The notes: a model not told the origin generated them from the letters alone. Counted from the stretch's first letter, positions 15,985 through 25,528 are shown. The stretch is DNA of 61,904 nucleotides from Paracoccus wurundjeri (GCF_030678915.1 NZ_JAUUTZ010000026.1:1-61904); one strand, 5' to 3'. Program-made: numbers and translations.

Positions 15985-18440
15985 CTAGCATTCATCTCGC
16001 AGCCAGACCCATGTATAGCTTTGCTTTTTTCGAGCCATATCTCCAGTTATCCCACCAAGATAAGCGTTAGTATCTGCTCGCTGCAACAACCCTCCATTGC
16101 TGGGATTCGGGAGACCACCTGACGCTGCATCTGGAACATGCCCGGCAACCTGACCTTTCGAGCAGCAATGCATCTCTCGGAATTGTCGCTTCCATCTCGC
16201 CGACAGTCGTTCCTGCAATTCGGTTAGCGGCCCCGCGGTCATTCGTCCGCCACGTGCAATAATCTCGTTATTCCACATGCCTACGAACTGGGACAACTCT
16301 TCAGCTGCAGCGCTTCCTGCGGGGAATTTTTGCACAATGCAGATGCCAGAACCCATCGGACCCCATGCTTGCAGCCCAAAGGGATCATTAAATTTCAGTG
16401 GGTTGGCAACATAGCTCGATAATCTAGTACCCCCAAAGAGACCGATCGGATCCAAACTCATATACTGACCAGAATTCGCTTCATAATATCTGTATTGATT
16501 ATAATACAGCCCGGTCTCTTCATCTTCCCACTGCCCCTGGAACCGGATCGGGCAGAACATCGCATCCGGAGGCGGTGCATAGCCCGGCAGCTCAACCGAC
16601 GCGCCATGAGCCAGATCCTCGACCCAGTAATCGCCATGCTCCGTGGCATCCGAGCCAACGACCTGCTTTCCTGTCCGCCGCAATGTCCCCCAGGTGTCAT
16701 GATCGACAGCCCAGAGCAGCACGCCGCTTTCCGAGACCACCTCTTTTGGTGTCCCAAGATGATCGTTCACAACAAGGCCAAGCTGCCCACCCTCGACCCG
16801 CGCCATCGGTCGGAATGATCCCGGCTCGAAGAACCAGTCCACCTCCTGAACCGTGCCACCACGCGTGACCTTTTCCCGCGCGATGACATCTCCATCCCAC
16901 AGGAAGTCGTGCTTAACGCCGCGGGTCTCCTTCCAAACCCGCCGCCCGAACGGATCATAGCCGTAGCGCCAGATTGCCCCGTCCGGGCAATGCGCCGCTA
17001 TCATCTGATCCTGTGCGTTCCATTCAAACCGCCATGTCTGCGACCGGAACCCCTTGCGTGCAATCGTGCGCTTAACCACCCGTCCGCAACGATCATGATC
17101 CAGCGTCACCACCTCGCCGCGCGGACCATGGGCGATTTTCACTACCCCCGCGGCTGAGGTCTGCCAGTTCAGGAAACGATCGGTGCCCCCGGTCGCAGCC
17201 GCAAGGTTCAGGTCGGGATTATAGGCGAAGCCTTCGACTCCGCCATCGCCGTAAACTGTCCGCGCGATCTGACCGTTCCGGTCGTAATCGTATCGTTTCT
17301 CGCCCCACCGCGCGTCGGTGATGACACGCGGCTCGTAGGCACGGCTCCAGTCATAGCGGCGCTCGATCTGCGCGCCGTGCTGATGGACGAGCTGTCCGAC
17401 CGCGTCCCAGTCTGAGGCCAGCCGGAAACCCCGCTCCGAGGCCCGCAGCCGCTCTTGTCCCAGATCGTCACGTTCGAAGCAAAGAGGCGCGTACCCCTCC
17501 AGTTCCCACTGCAGCAAGCCGCCCATACCATCATAGCGGAAGGACAGGTGCTGATCGCCGATCCGACGCGCGATCCGACGCCCACAACAGTCAATTTCGT
17601 TCTCGATGCGTTGACCATTCACGGTTTCGGCGATCACCCGACCGAGCGCATCCCGTTCCAGCGTGATCTCGGCATCACTGTTCCTGGCGGCGATCAGACG
17701 ACCGTTGCCGTCATAGCCATATGTGATCACCAGGGGGCCTGCGGCACCCGATGCGAATGCGCGCAGTTCCAGCAGCAGGCCGGATTTGTCGTAATCATAT
17801 TCCAGCCAGCCGCCATCAGGGTTGTCGCGCCGCACAACCCGGCCTGCATCATCATGGCGATAACCAAGGCTGCGGCCGTCGAAATCGGTTTCGCGGATCA
17901 CCCGGCCGGTGATGTCCCGCTCGAAGGTCCAGTGCAAACCCATCTGGTTCGTGACGCAGATCAACCGCTCTTCACTGTCATATTGAAAACGGAGCGTCCC
18001 GCCCTTTGGATCGGTAATCTCTTCCAATACATTATAGGGGCCGTAGCGATAAGAAGTGGTGCGTCCCTCGCCATCCGTGACCGCCTCTACCCGCCCGGTG
18101 TCACCGATGGAACGATGTGTTTCCACCCCGTCGGGACGGGTAATGCGGGTCGGGACATGGAAATCCACCCCCGCCTCATATGAAAGCCCCGTGACATGGC
18201 CGAGGGGATCAATGATCGCCGTCACGCGGTTGAACACGTCATAGCTGAACCGCGTCTCGGCACTGTTGAAATCGCGGATCGAAATCAGCCGGTTATGATC
18301 GTCATATTCGCGGAGCTCGATCAGCCCATCATGACGCATCATCTGAACCGGCAGACCGGCCGCGTTCACCCGCAAATCGGTGACATGGCCGAGAGGATCG
18401 CGGACCTGCCGAAGATTACCACGATCGACGAACCACAGTA
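15985..18440 (-). CDS. Rhs/YD-repeat polymorphic toxin, 5'-truncated
   Basis: The frame encodes about 800 residues of YD repeats, with many GRVxxxxDPxG and RYGYDGNGRL units, that form the Rhs shell, then the core end DEETGLYYNQYRYYE...LDPIGLFGG and the NDPFGL junction. The last 128 residues form the variable toxin, with GHVPDAASGG and NAYLGGITGD motifs of unknown activity. Intact Rhs proteins have 1,200-1,600 residues with an N-terminal PAAR or TcB region. Here homology stops at about 18440, where unrelated sequence begins, so the N-terminus is lost and the gene is probably silent. The final C-terminal residues are WVWLRDEC. Confidence 0.85.
16496..16839 (-). repeat. first copy of the Rhs core-end repeat
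   Basis: This is the intact copy of the 340-bp direct repeat whose decayed partner is at 14476-14818. It encodes GSFRPMARVEGGQLGLVVND through the DEETGLYYNQ region of the Rhs core. Confidence 0.8.
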
Positions 18441-18539
18441 GATGTGATTTCCGGTGAGATTCTGAAGGGGCTGAACTGGCGTACCGATGAAGGCACCCTG
18501 ATCCGGGACGAGTAAGACAACCGATCTGCTGCCTGAAAA

Positions 18540-19230
18540 CTAGGGCCAGGGTTCATAACCAGAAGATAACGGTTGCTGCGAGGGCGATGGCTGAGAGTAA
18601 GACCTTGGGACAGCGGTCGTAGCGGGTCGCCGCGCGCCTCCAGTCCCTGAGCCTGCCAACATGATCTCGATGCGGTTGCGCCGCTTGTATCGGCGCTTGT
18701 CGTATTTGACGGTTGTCTTGCGTTGTTTTCGGCCAGGGATGCAGGCGCGTATCCTACTGTCTTTCAAGGCTTCTCGAAACCAGTCGGCGTCGTAGCCGCG
18801 ATCCCCGAGCAGCCATTCGACATTCGGCAGGTTATTGAGCAGTGCCCGCGCACCGATGTAGTCACTGACCTGACCGGCGGTGACGAACAGGTCGAGCGGG
18901 CGCCCCTGGCTGTCGCAGATGGCGTGCAGTTTCGTGTTCATGCCGCCTTTGGTTCGACCGATCAGACGACCAGGCCCCCTTTTTGCCGGCCATGCTGGCC
19001 GCCGTTCGATGAGCCTTCAGGTACTTGCGCAGCCTCACTCGAACGCATGGCGTTCGCCTGCTCACATCGATCATCACGGCCTTCTCTTCAGCGTGCTCGG
19101 CGGCGAGACCCGCCATCATGCACGCGAAGATGCCTTTCTCGCTCAAGGGCGCGCCAGCTGTAAACCATGCCCGGTATTGGCCCTTCAACGACCGTCGCTG
19201 TGGAGGTATTTAGGCCTGACATGATGCAGC
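18540..19230 (-). pseudogene. IS5 family transposase, frameshifted
   Basis: Reading from 19188 downwards, KGIFACMMAGLAAEHAEEKAVM, then after a frame change YLKAHRTAASMAGKKGAW, then HAICDSQGRPLDLFVTAGQVSD and LLGDRGYDADWFREAL match an IS5-group DDE transposase. A one-base loss near 18660 (ATGTTGGCAGG where the family has a Phe-Gly-Arg codon run) shifts the C-terminus, so LKDWRR and RYDRCPK appear only in another frame. At least three frames are needed, so the element is dead. It abuts the truncated 5' end of rhs and may have mediated that deletion. Confidence 0.85.
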
Positions 19231-19348
19231 GTTGCGGCATGGCTGGGTCTAGTTCCCAGGACGTATTCCACGGGGGGGCAGGCCGAACGTCAAAACAAGC
19301 TGAGTCTTGACATAGATGCCGAGCGCCCCGCAGGTCATCGCCCGCTGA

Positions 19349-19861
19349 TCATCTGACCGGATGCCATCCGCCGTAAGCTCGATTGAAGTGAGTTAACGGT
19401 GACTGATCACTATCGAAGTCGATTTTTGTAGCGACAACACGGCCGAAGATTACGCAATGCGTGCCTATGTCAACGCCTCGATCAAGCCTGCAATCCAGTG
19501 ATGCAAGCGCACTCGCCAGTACTGGAGAGCCGGTCGACAACGTTTCCCAACGATCATGCTGGAACCGGCATTCGCGCGCCGTCGTTGATGAAAAGCGCAA
19601 TGCAAGATCCTGATGGATCACGCCCAGAAAGTTTACACAGAACGCCCCGCACTTCGTCAGGTCGCCATACATGCTCGCCCGGCGATTGATGCAGATCAGG
19701 ATGGTCGGCGGCTCGGCACTGACCGAGGAAACGGCGGTTGCAAGCATTCCCAGCGGCACGCCGCCATCGCCAAGTGTTGTCAACAAAGAGACGCCGCTTG
19801 CAAGCCGGGACATCGCGCCTTTGAAACCATCCATTTCGACTGATCCTGTGGGCATATTCAT
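19349..19861 (-). CDS. flavin reductase (HpaC/NmoB-like)
   Basis: The 170-residue protein has the split-barrel FMN-binding fold of NAD(P)H:flavin reductases that serve two-component monooxygenases. The N-terminal FKGAMSRLASGVSLLTT, the LGMLATAVSSVSAEPPTILICIN motif at about residues 37-59, and the terminal GGWHPVR are diagnostic. The end of the protein lies near the GDxxH-type element GTHCVIFGRV. It is the last gene of a minus-strand unit headed by the acyl-CoA-dehydrogenase-like monooxygenase at 22640, for which it most likely supplies reduced flavin. Confidence 0.9.
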   Translation of the reverse strand: MNMPTGSVEMDGFKGAMSRLASGVSLLTTLGDGGVPLGMLATAVSSVSAEPPTILICINRRASMYGDLTKCGAFCVNFLGVIHQDLALRFSSTTARECRFQHDRWETLSTGSPVLASALASLDCRLDRGVDIGTHCVIFGRVVATKIDFDSDQSPLTHFNRAYGGWHPVR

Positions 19862-19898
19862 GCTGATCTTCCCTCACCTGAGATCAAATTTTCCAATA

Positions 19899-20663
19899 TC
19901 AGAACGAGGCAGTCAGCCCGCCATCCACGTAAATGATCTGCCCCGAAACATAATTCGAAGCGTTTGACGCCAAATAGACGATGGTGCCTCCGAGTTCGGC
20001 CGGCTCACCCCATCTGCGAGCCGGAATCCGCGCCACCCTTTCGTTGAAGAATGCGCGATCATTCATGATCTGCCGGTTCATTTCGGTGACGAAATAGCCC
20101 GGTCCGATCCCATTCACCTGAATATTCGCACCGGCAACCTCGGTGGCGAGACAGCGGGTCAGCATTCTCAGGCCACCTTTTGCAACCGAATAGGGCACGA
20201 TCCCAGGACGACCCAGTTCCCCCACCACCGAAACCGTATTGATGATTTTCCCGGCACCCCGGGCCAACATCCCGGGTAACACCGCACGGCAGGACATGAA
20301 GGGACCATCCAGATGCGTTTGCATCATCACCTCCCAGGCCTGATCCGTCACATCGACAACTGGTCCCCGGTCGGTGATACCCGCATTATTTACCAGAATG
20401 TCGATCCTCCCGTGCCGGGACTCGACGGTTTTTATCATCTTATCGATCTCGGCGCGTCGGGTCACATCGCAAACGGCAATATCGGCCTGCCCGTTCGCTG
20501 CACGGATCGAAGAGGCGACCTGTTGCAGCGGATCCGGATTGCGTCCGCTTAGCGTCACCACCGCCCCGGCCTTGCCAAGCGCGTGCGCCATCGCCGCCCC
20601 CAGCCCTTTGCCTGCGCCGGTAACGATCGCGACTTTTCCCGTCAGATCGAACAAATCAGTCAT
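19899..20663 (-). CDS. short-chain dehydrogenase/reductase (SDR) A
   Basis: The 254-residue classical SDR has GAGKGLGAAMA at residues 17-27 (cofactor TGxxxGxG), NNAG near 90, catalytic Ser in NTVSVVGELGRPG near 140, YSVAK near 156, and the C-terminal YVSGQIIYVDGG. It resembles gluconate 5-dehydrogenase or 2-deoxy-gluconate 3-dehydrogenase types, which oxidise secondary alcohols. It lies nine bases downstream of SDR B in the same transcript. A role in oxidising a hydroxylated intermediate made by the linked monooxygenase is inference. Confidence 0.9.
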   Translation of the reverse strand: MTDLFDLTGKVAIVTGAGKGLGAAMAHALGKAGAVVTLSGRNPDPLQQVASSIRAANGQADIAVCDVTRRAEIDKMIKTVESRHGRIDILVNNAGITDRGPVVDVTDQAWEVMMQTHLDGPFMSCRAVLPGMLARGAGKIINTVSVVGELGRPGIVPYSVAKGGLRMLTRCLATEVAGANIQVNGIGPGYFVTEMNRQIMNDRAFFNERVARIPARRWGEPAELGGTIVYLASNASNYVSGQIIYVDGGLTASF

Positions 20664-20672
20664 ATCGGCTCC

Positions 20673-21431
20673 TCAGTGAAAGCTGCGCCCGCCATCGACG
20701 GCCACCGACGAACCGGTCATATAGGACGAGTCCTGGCTCAGAAGGAACAGGATGCAAGCGGCGATCTCTGCGGGTTGACCCCAGCGACGCAGGGCATAAC
20801 GATCCAGCGGAACGGGTGGGGTATCGTCGCCCGCCTTGTTCAAACCGGCATTCATCGGAGTATCGATAAGTCCCCGGCAAACGGCATTCACCCGGATTGT
20901 CGGTGCCAGTTCAACTGCCAGCGCCTTGCTCAGGCTTTGCACACCGCCTTTTGATGCTGCATATGCACCGGCGCCCGCGACAGGGATCAATGCCTGTGCA
21001 GAGCTTATATTGACGATCGACGCCCCCTCGCCCGCCTTAAGCAGATGCGGGATCGCGGCCTGACACATCAGGAAACTGCCGGTCAGGTTCACATCGATCA
21101 TCTGCTGCCAGGTTGCTTGCGTCATCTCGACCACCGGCCCCAGCGCCACGACACCCGCAGAATTCACCAGCCCGTCAATACCCGCCATTTCCGCCGCTGC
21201 CATCTGTATCGCATCGCGAACCGATTGCAGCTGTGTGACATCGGCGCCGATCCCAAATCCCCGCCGGGACAGACTGGCCGCAACCGCACATGCGCCCGCC
21301 TGATCGCGGTCGAGACAAGCGATCTGTGCCCCTTCATCCGCCGCCAGACGCGCAAGCGCCGCGCCAATACCCGATGCCGCCCCGGTCACGACGATACGCC
21401 GACCGGCCAGCCTTCCTGTCATTGCCGACAT
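20673..21431 (-). CDS. short-chain dehydrogenase/reductase (SDR) B
   Basis: The 252-residue classical SDR has TGAASGIGAALA near residue 16, VNSAGVVALG near 90 (Asn-Ser-Ala-Gly in place of NNAG), catalytic NISSAQALIPVAGAGAYAASK near 137-157, and a C-terminal SYMTGSSVAVDGGRSFH. The ending GRSFH and the NSAG variant are shared with the SDR at 23829, so the two look like paralogues within the cluster. It lies six bases after the flavin monooxygenase stop, so the two are cotranscribed. Confidence 0.9.
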   Translation of the reverse strand: MSAMTGRLAGRRIVVTGAASGIGAALARLAADEGAQIACLDRDQAGACAVAASLSRRGFGIGADVTQLQSVRDAIQMAAAEMAGIDGLVNSAGVVALGPVVEMTQATWQQMIDVNLTGSFLMCQAAIPHLLKAGEGASIVNISSAQALIPVAGAGAYAASKGGVQSLSKALAVELAPTIRVNAVCRGLIDTPMNAGLNKAGDDTPPVPLDRYALRRWGQPAEIAACILFLLSQDSSYMTGSSVAVDGGRSFH

Positions 21432-21437
21432 AACGGA

Positions 21438-22640
21438 TCAGGCCCCGGATTTTCCTGCCGCGCGCTGCTTCCATTCGTCCAGAATCGGCACCGCGATATC
21501 CTGCATCGCGATCGTGTCGACGAAGATATGCTGTGTAGCGGCATACATGTCGCGCATGCAGCGCCCCAGATCGCTGGGATTGCGCAGCGCTTCGGAGCCG
21601 CCCATCGTATAGCAGAACCGCACCACTTCGGCAGCGACCTTGTGCACATAGATCACATTCTGCCGAAAACGGGCACGCATCGCCGGGGTCAGTTCATGAC
21701 CCGCTTCAAGATATTCCTGCGTTTCCGCATAAAGACGCAGGGTGAAGTCTCTGGCAGCGTGATAGGCTGCTTCGTGATAGGCGAAATCATGGCGGAAAAC
21801 CTGCTGCTCGCCCAGAACCGACTGATAGGCGGGCCGTTTCTTGGCAAAGGCGATCCGGGTAATTTCCTCCAATGACCGCTTCATCAGACCCAAAGCGACA
21901 CCCGTGTGACCCGCGCAGGCAAGTCCGGCAATGCCGATATCATAAAGCCGCCATTCCCGCAGACTGCGTGTCGCGCTGCGCTCGTGGTGATATCCCCGGG
22001 GCACCGTGACATCCGTCAGGTTATAATCCACGCTTCCCGTCCCGCGCAGACCAAGAACATCCCAATCGGTCTTGAACTCGGCCTTATCGCGCGGCAGCCA
22101 GCAAACCCGAACCACCGGATTACCGTCGGGCAGCCTGCGCATGATCTTGTCATCCATCACGAACATGCCCGCACCCAGCCAATCGGCATGCAGCGAGCCG
22201 CTACCGAAACGGTAATTGCCGCTGCCCTTCAGCTTTTCGCTGGTCTCGACCGCAGCGCCTCCGGGCCCAAGCATCCCTGCCATGACCGGCAATTCCGGTC
22301 CGCCATACATATCCGCCACGGCTTCTTCGCTGCAAAAGGCATATGGAACCACCGTTCCCGTCGAATTCGCCATCAGCGACCAGCCCGCCGAAGCATCGGC
22401 AGCTGCGATTTCTTCCCAGGCTTCCATACAGTCCGCCATCGGCGCCTGAAATCCGCCCGCCTGCTTTTCAAGCAACATCCAGAACAGGCCGACCTCCTTC
22501 ATCGCGGCGACAACCTTGGGTGTCATGGTGCCGATGCTTTCGGATTCCTGGGCTTCGGCGCGCACAAGCGGTGCGATACGGCGCGCGCGCTCAAGCATGG
22601 TTTCTGATCCGGTGGTGGAAATCGTATTTTGCATGTTCAT
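21438..22640 (-). CDS. acyl-CoA dehydrogenase-fold flavin monooxygenase
   Basis: The 400-residue protein belongs to the acyl-CoA dehydrogenase superfamily branch used by FADH2/FMNH2-dependent monooxygenases (HsaA, DszC, indole oxygenase and hydroxylase relatives). An N-terminal helical domain contains EVGLFWMLLEKQAGGFQ near residue 50. The middle beta domain has SGSLHADWLGAGMF and WDVLGLRGTGSVDYNLTDV, and the C-terminal helical domain has FCYTMGGSEALRNPSDLGRCMRDM near 340-365. The catalytic Glu of true acyl-CoA dehydrogenases is not evident. With the linked flavin reductase at 19349 it makes a two-component system. The substrate is unknown. Confidence 0.85.
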   Translation of the reverse strand: MNMQNTISTTGSETMLERARRIAPLVRAEAQESESIGTMTPKVVAAMKEVGLFWMLLEKQAGGFQAPMADCMEAWEEIAAADASAGWSLMANSTGTVVPYAFCSEEAVADMYGGPELPVMAGMLGPGGAAVETSEKLKGSGNYRFGSGSLHADWLGAGMFVMDDKIMRRLPDGNPVVRVCWLPRDKAEFKTDWDVLGLRGTGSVDYNLTDVTVPRGYHHERSATRSLREWRLYDIGIAGLACAGHTGVALGLMKRSLEEITRIAFAKKRPAYQSVLGEQQVFRHDFAYHEAAYHAARDFTLRLYAETQEYLEAGHELTPAMRARFRQNVIYVHKVAAEVVRFCYTMGGSEALRNPSDLGRCMRDMYAATQHIFVDTIAMQDIAVPILDEWKQRAAGKSGA

Positions 22641-22761
22641 GGTATTCTCATCTGTTGCGGCCGACGCAACGCCCTCCCATCGGATCGCGCGACGATCTTT
22701 TCTTCTGTGTCAGGATGAAAGCTGGCTCGCGCTGCGGCAAATACCGTCTGCGCGCAGCATT

Positions 22762-22778
22762 GATACCCTGTAGGTATC
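22762..22778. promoter_or_regulatory. LysR-type operator, copy 1 (GATACC-N5-GGTATC)
   Basis: A perfect 6-bp dyad, GATACC (22762-22767) and GGTATC (22773-22778) around CTGTA, lies 122 bp upstream of the monooxygenase start. The arms contain the T-N11-A core of LysR boxes, and the same arms recur at 23719-23735. Confidence 0.65.
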
Positions 22779-22782
22779 GATA

Positions 22783-23715
22783 TTAGCCCATCCCGGTTTC
22801 CAGCAATGCCTCGACCTGATCGGCATCGCCGGAAAGTTCGTCAACCAAAGAGGTAAAATGTTCCAATGCAGGGTTTCCGTTGGCATCCTGCCAGACCAGT
22901 TCAAGATTTACCGGTAATGACAGGTCCTCCAGCGGCCGCAGAACAACGGACTGGATATCGAGCGGTCGACAGGAGGCATTAAGAAATGCCAGCCCCATGC
23001 CTGCCGCGACAAGGTTCATGATCGCGTTCTCATTATCGGCATATTGTGCGATCCGGGGCGCCGCACCTGCCTCACGCAATATGGATGTCAGCTTTTCATG
23101 CGTAACGCCGTTATTTCGGGGATTCGGCATGATCAGCGGCTCCCCCGCAAGATCCGACAGTTTCAGCGATGTTTTCCGGGCAAGGCGGTGCTCGCGAGGC
23201 ATTGCAAGTACGAAATCATCCTGCCCGATCCTTACCGATCTAAAATCGTGCTTTTCGCCACGATGACGCAAAATGAACCCCGCATCGAGCGCGCCTGTCC
23301 GAAGCCCCTCCACCTGAGCCTGCGACATCAGAAAATGCAGTTGCAGGCTGATCGCTGGAAAGGCTTCCCGAAACGCCTGCAAGAAGCGGGGCATTTCACG
23401 GCGACGGCCCGCGATCTCATTAAAGGCGATATGGAGCATCCCCACCTGCCCCTGCGAGATCCGTCTTGCGCGCAATTGGGCCCCTGCCATCCGTTCCAGA
23501 ATTTCCCTGCAATCATCCAGAAACGCCTCGCCCGCACGGGTCAGGCCGATGCCACGTGGCTCGCGATCCAGCAAGGCTGTTCCGACCTCGATTTCGAGAT
23601 CGCGAATCTGCCGCCACAAAGCGGGCTGCGAGACATGAAGCCGTTCGGCCGCGCGATGAAAGTTCAGTTCCTCGGCGACAGCGACGAAGTAACGAAGATG
23701 CCGGGTCTGCAACAT
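22783..23715 (-). CDS. LysR family transcriptional regulator of the catabolic cluster
   Basis: The 310-residue protein starts MLQTRHLRYFVAVAEELNFH, with the helix-turn-helix RAAERLHVSQPALWRQIRDL at about 20-39 typical of the CatR/BenM/CbbR group that senses catabolic intermediates. The effector domain runs from about residue 90 and contains GFILRHRGEKHDFRS. I choose ATG 23715 over the preceding GTG. Identical dyads stand between its start and the divergent SDR gene and upstream of the monooxygenase gene, which predicts autoregulation and activation of both units. Confidence 0.9.
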   Translation of the reverse strand: MLQTRHLRYFVAVAEELNFHRAAERLHVSQPALWRQIRDLEIEVGTALLDREPRGIGLTRAGEAFLDDCREILERMAGAQLRARRISQGQVGMLHIAFNEIAGRRREMPRFLQAFREAFPAISLQLHFLMSQAQVEGLRTGALDAGFILRHRGEKHDFRSVRIGQDDFVLAMPREHRLARKTSLKLSDLAGEPLIMPNPRNNGVTHEKLTSILREAGAAPRIAQYADNENAIMNLVAAGMGLAFLNASCRPLDIQSVVLRPLEDLSLPVNLELVWQDANGNPALEHFTSLVDELSGDADQVEALLETGMG

Positions 23716-23718
23716 CAC

Positions 23719-23735
23719 GATACCTGCGCGGTATC
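23719..23735. promoter_or_regulatory. LysR-type operator, copy 2 (GATACC-N5-GGTATC)
   Basis: GATACC (23719-23724) and GGTATC (23730-23735) around TGCGC directly precede the LysR start codon and lie 93 bp from the divergent SDR start. The arms are identical to those of copy 1 and the spacers differ, as expected for a protein-bound dyad with T-N11-A symmetry. Confidence 0.65.
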
Positions 23736-23828
23736 AGGTTGTCCCGTCAAAGGTATTGGCATATCGGCCTCCGAACGCGCGAAACTGGGCACGCAATCCG
23801 TAACACGCGGATGAAACGAGGAGAAACT

Positions 23829-24572
23829 ATGACTGAACGATTGAAGGGTCGCAAGATCATCATCACCGGGGCCGGTTCCGGGATCGGGCGGGAATCCGCG
23901 CGGATCTTTGCGCGTGAAGGCGCCGAACTGGTCTTGCTGGATCGCGACGTCGCTGCAGCAAGGGAAACTGCCGCCGAGAGTGGCGGCACCGTGTTCGAAA
24001 TTGACGTGACCAATGGCGAAGAAGTTGCCTTGGTTATCGCGAAAGCAGCCGAGGTGCTGGGCGGAATTGACGGCCTGCTGAATTCCGCCGGAATCCTGAC
24101 GATGAAAACCGTCGATGACATATCGGTCGAAGAGTTTCGCAAAGTGGTCGATGTCAATCTGACAGGAACATTCCTGGTTTGCCAAGCAGCATTGCCCTGG
24201 TTGAGACAGGCAGGAAACGGAACGATTATCAATATTGCTTCGGCTCAGGCGCTGTTGCCGTCGCTCACTGGCTCTGCCTATGCGGCGTCGAAAGCGGGCG
24301 TCATGATGTTCTCCAAAAGCCTTGCCAAAGAACTTGCGCCGGACATCCGGGTGAATGTCATCTGTCCGGGAGCAACCGCGACACCGATGACCGATTCCGG
24401 TGTGTCTCCTGACGATATCGCCGGACGCGAAGCGCTTGCCAGCAATTATGCGATGAAACGCATCTGCGAACCCGATCAGATTGCGAACGGCATTCTGTTC
24501 CTGATGTCGGATGAGGCGTCGGGCGTAACCGGCGTGGCGCTTGCCATCGACAACGGCCGCACCTTCCACTGA
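23829..24572 (+). CDS. short-chain dehydrogenase/reductase (SDR) C
   Basis: The 247-residue classical SDR starts MTERLKGRKIIITGAGSGIG, the Rossmann motif, preceded by GAGGAG about seven bases upstream; the open frame before this ATG has no homology. LNSAGILTM near residue 85, NIASAQALLPSLTGSAYAASK near 135-155, and the C-terminal SGVTGVALAIDNGRTFH follow. It is divergent from the LysR gene across the second operator and reads into the poly-G tract, so sequence after its stop is not reliable. It resembles SDR B. Confidence 0.9.
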   Translation: MTERLKGRKIIITGAGSGIGRESARIFAREGAELVLLDRDVAAARETAAESGGTVFEIDVTNGEEVALVIAKAAEVLGGIDGLLNSAGILTMKTVDDISVEEFRKVVDVNLTGTFLVCQAALPWLRQAGNGTIINIASAQALLPSLTGSAYAASKAGVMMFSKSLAKELAPDIRVNVICPGATATPMTDSGVSPDDIAGREALASNYAMKRICEPDQIANGILFLMSDEASGVTGVALAIDNGRTFH

Positions 24573-24580
24573 TGCGACGT

Positions 24581-24736
<156 letters not shown>

Positions 24737-24738
<2 letters not shown>

Positions 24739-25528
24739 CCTCATTCAGCCAGTCCAGCATGATACGGTTGAATTCCTCATCGAACTCGACATTCGGGAAA
24801 TGATATCCGCCGCTGATCTCGACATATCGCGAGCCCACAATCTTCGAGGCAATCAGCTTGTTGTCGTCAGGCGGCGTCGTCGGATCCTCTGACCCTGCCA
24901 GAACCAGCGTCGGAATATCGATCTGATGCAGGCGCGGCTCGACATTATGGGTCAGGCAAGCCTGCATACAGCCGAAATATCCGTCGAGTGACGTCCCAAG
25001 GAAAGTTTCACGCAGTGCTTTCCATCGCAGCGGACGACGCTCCCGATAGCCGGGACCATAGCGGCGCTCCATATTGGCCGCGACAATGCTTTCCAGTGAC
25101 CCGGATTCCTTTACCGCCCGGATCCGCCCCAGCATCAGCTCTGTATCGCCCATCCATTTCGAAGCGGTGCAGCATGCCATCAACGAGGCCAGCCGTCCCG
25201 GATGATCCGCCGCGATGACCTGTCCGATCATGCCTCCCATGGACAACCCGATCATATGGACACCACTGTCAAAGCCCAATGCGTCAAGCACTGACAGAAC
25301 ATCATCCGCCAGTTCCTCGATCGTGTAGTCGCCGGAGGTCGCGGTGCTACCGCCATGACCGCGGGTATCGATCCGCAGCACCTGAAAGCCGGCCGCAATC
25401 AACGCCGGAACCTGCTCTGCCCACATTCCGAAATCCGAGGTCAGCGAATGGGTCATGCAAACGACCGACGCATCCGCCGGACCGATGAGATCGTAATTGA
25501 TCAGGGACTTGCCCGTATTATGAAGCAT
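24737..25528 (-). CDS. alpha/beta hydrolase (3-oxoadipate enol-lactonase-like)
   Basis: The recognisable part has 264 residues. LPT-type N-terminus GKSLINYDLIGPADASVV, the oxyanion region THSLTSDFGMWAEQV near 27, RIDTRGHGGST near 53, the nucleophile elbow IGLSMGGMIGQ near 93, acid region LVLAGSEDPTTPPDD near 220, and the catalytic His in ISGGYHFPNVE near 242 are all present. It resembles PcaD-like enol-lactonases. The final residues and stop run into the poly-C artefact, so the true end is unknown, though only a few residues should be missing. It is the last gene of the long minus-strand operon. Confidence 0.85.
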
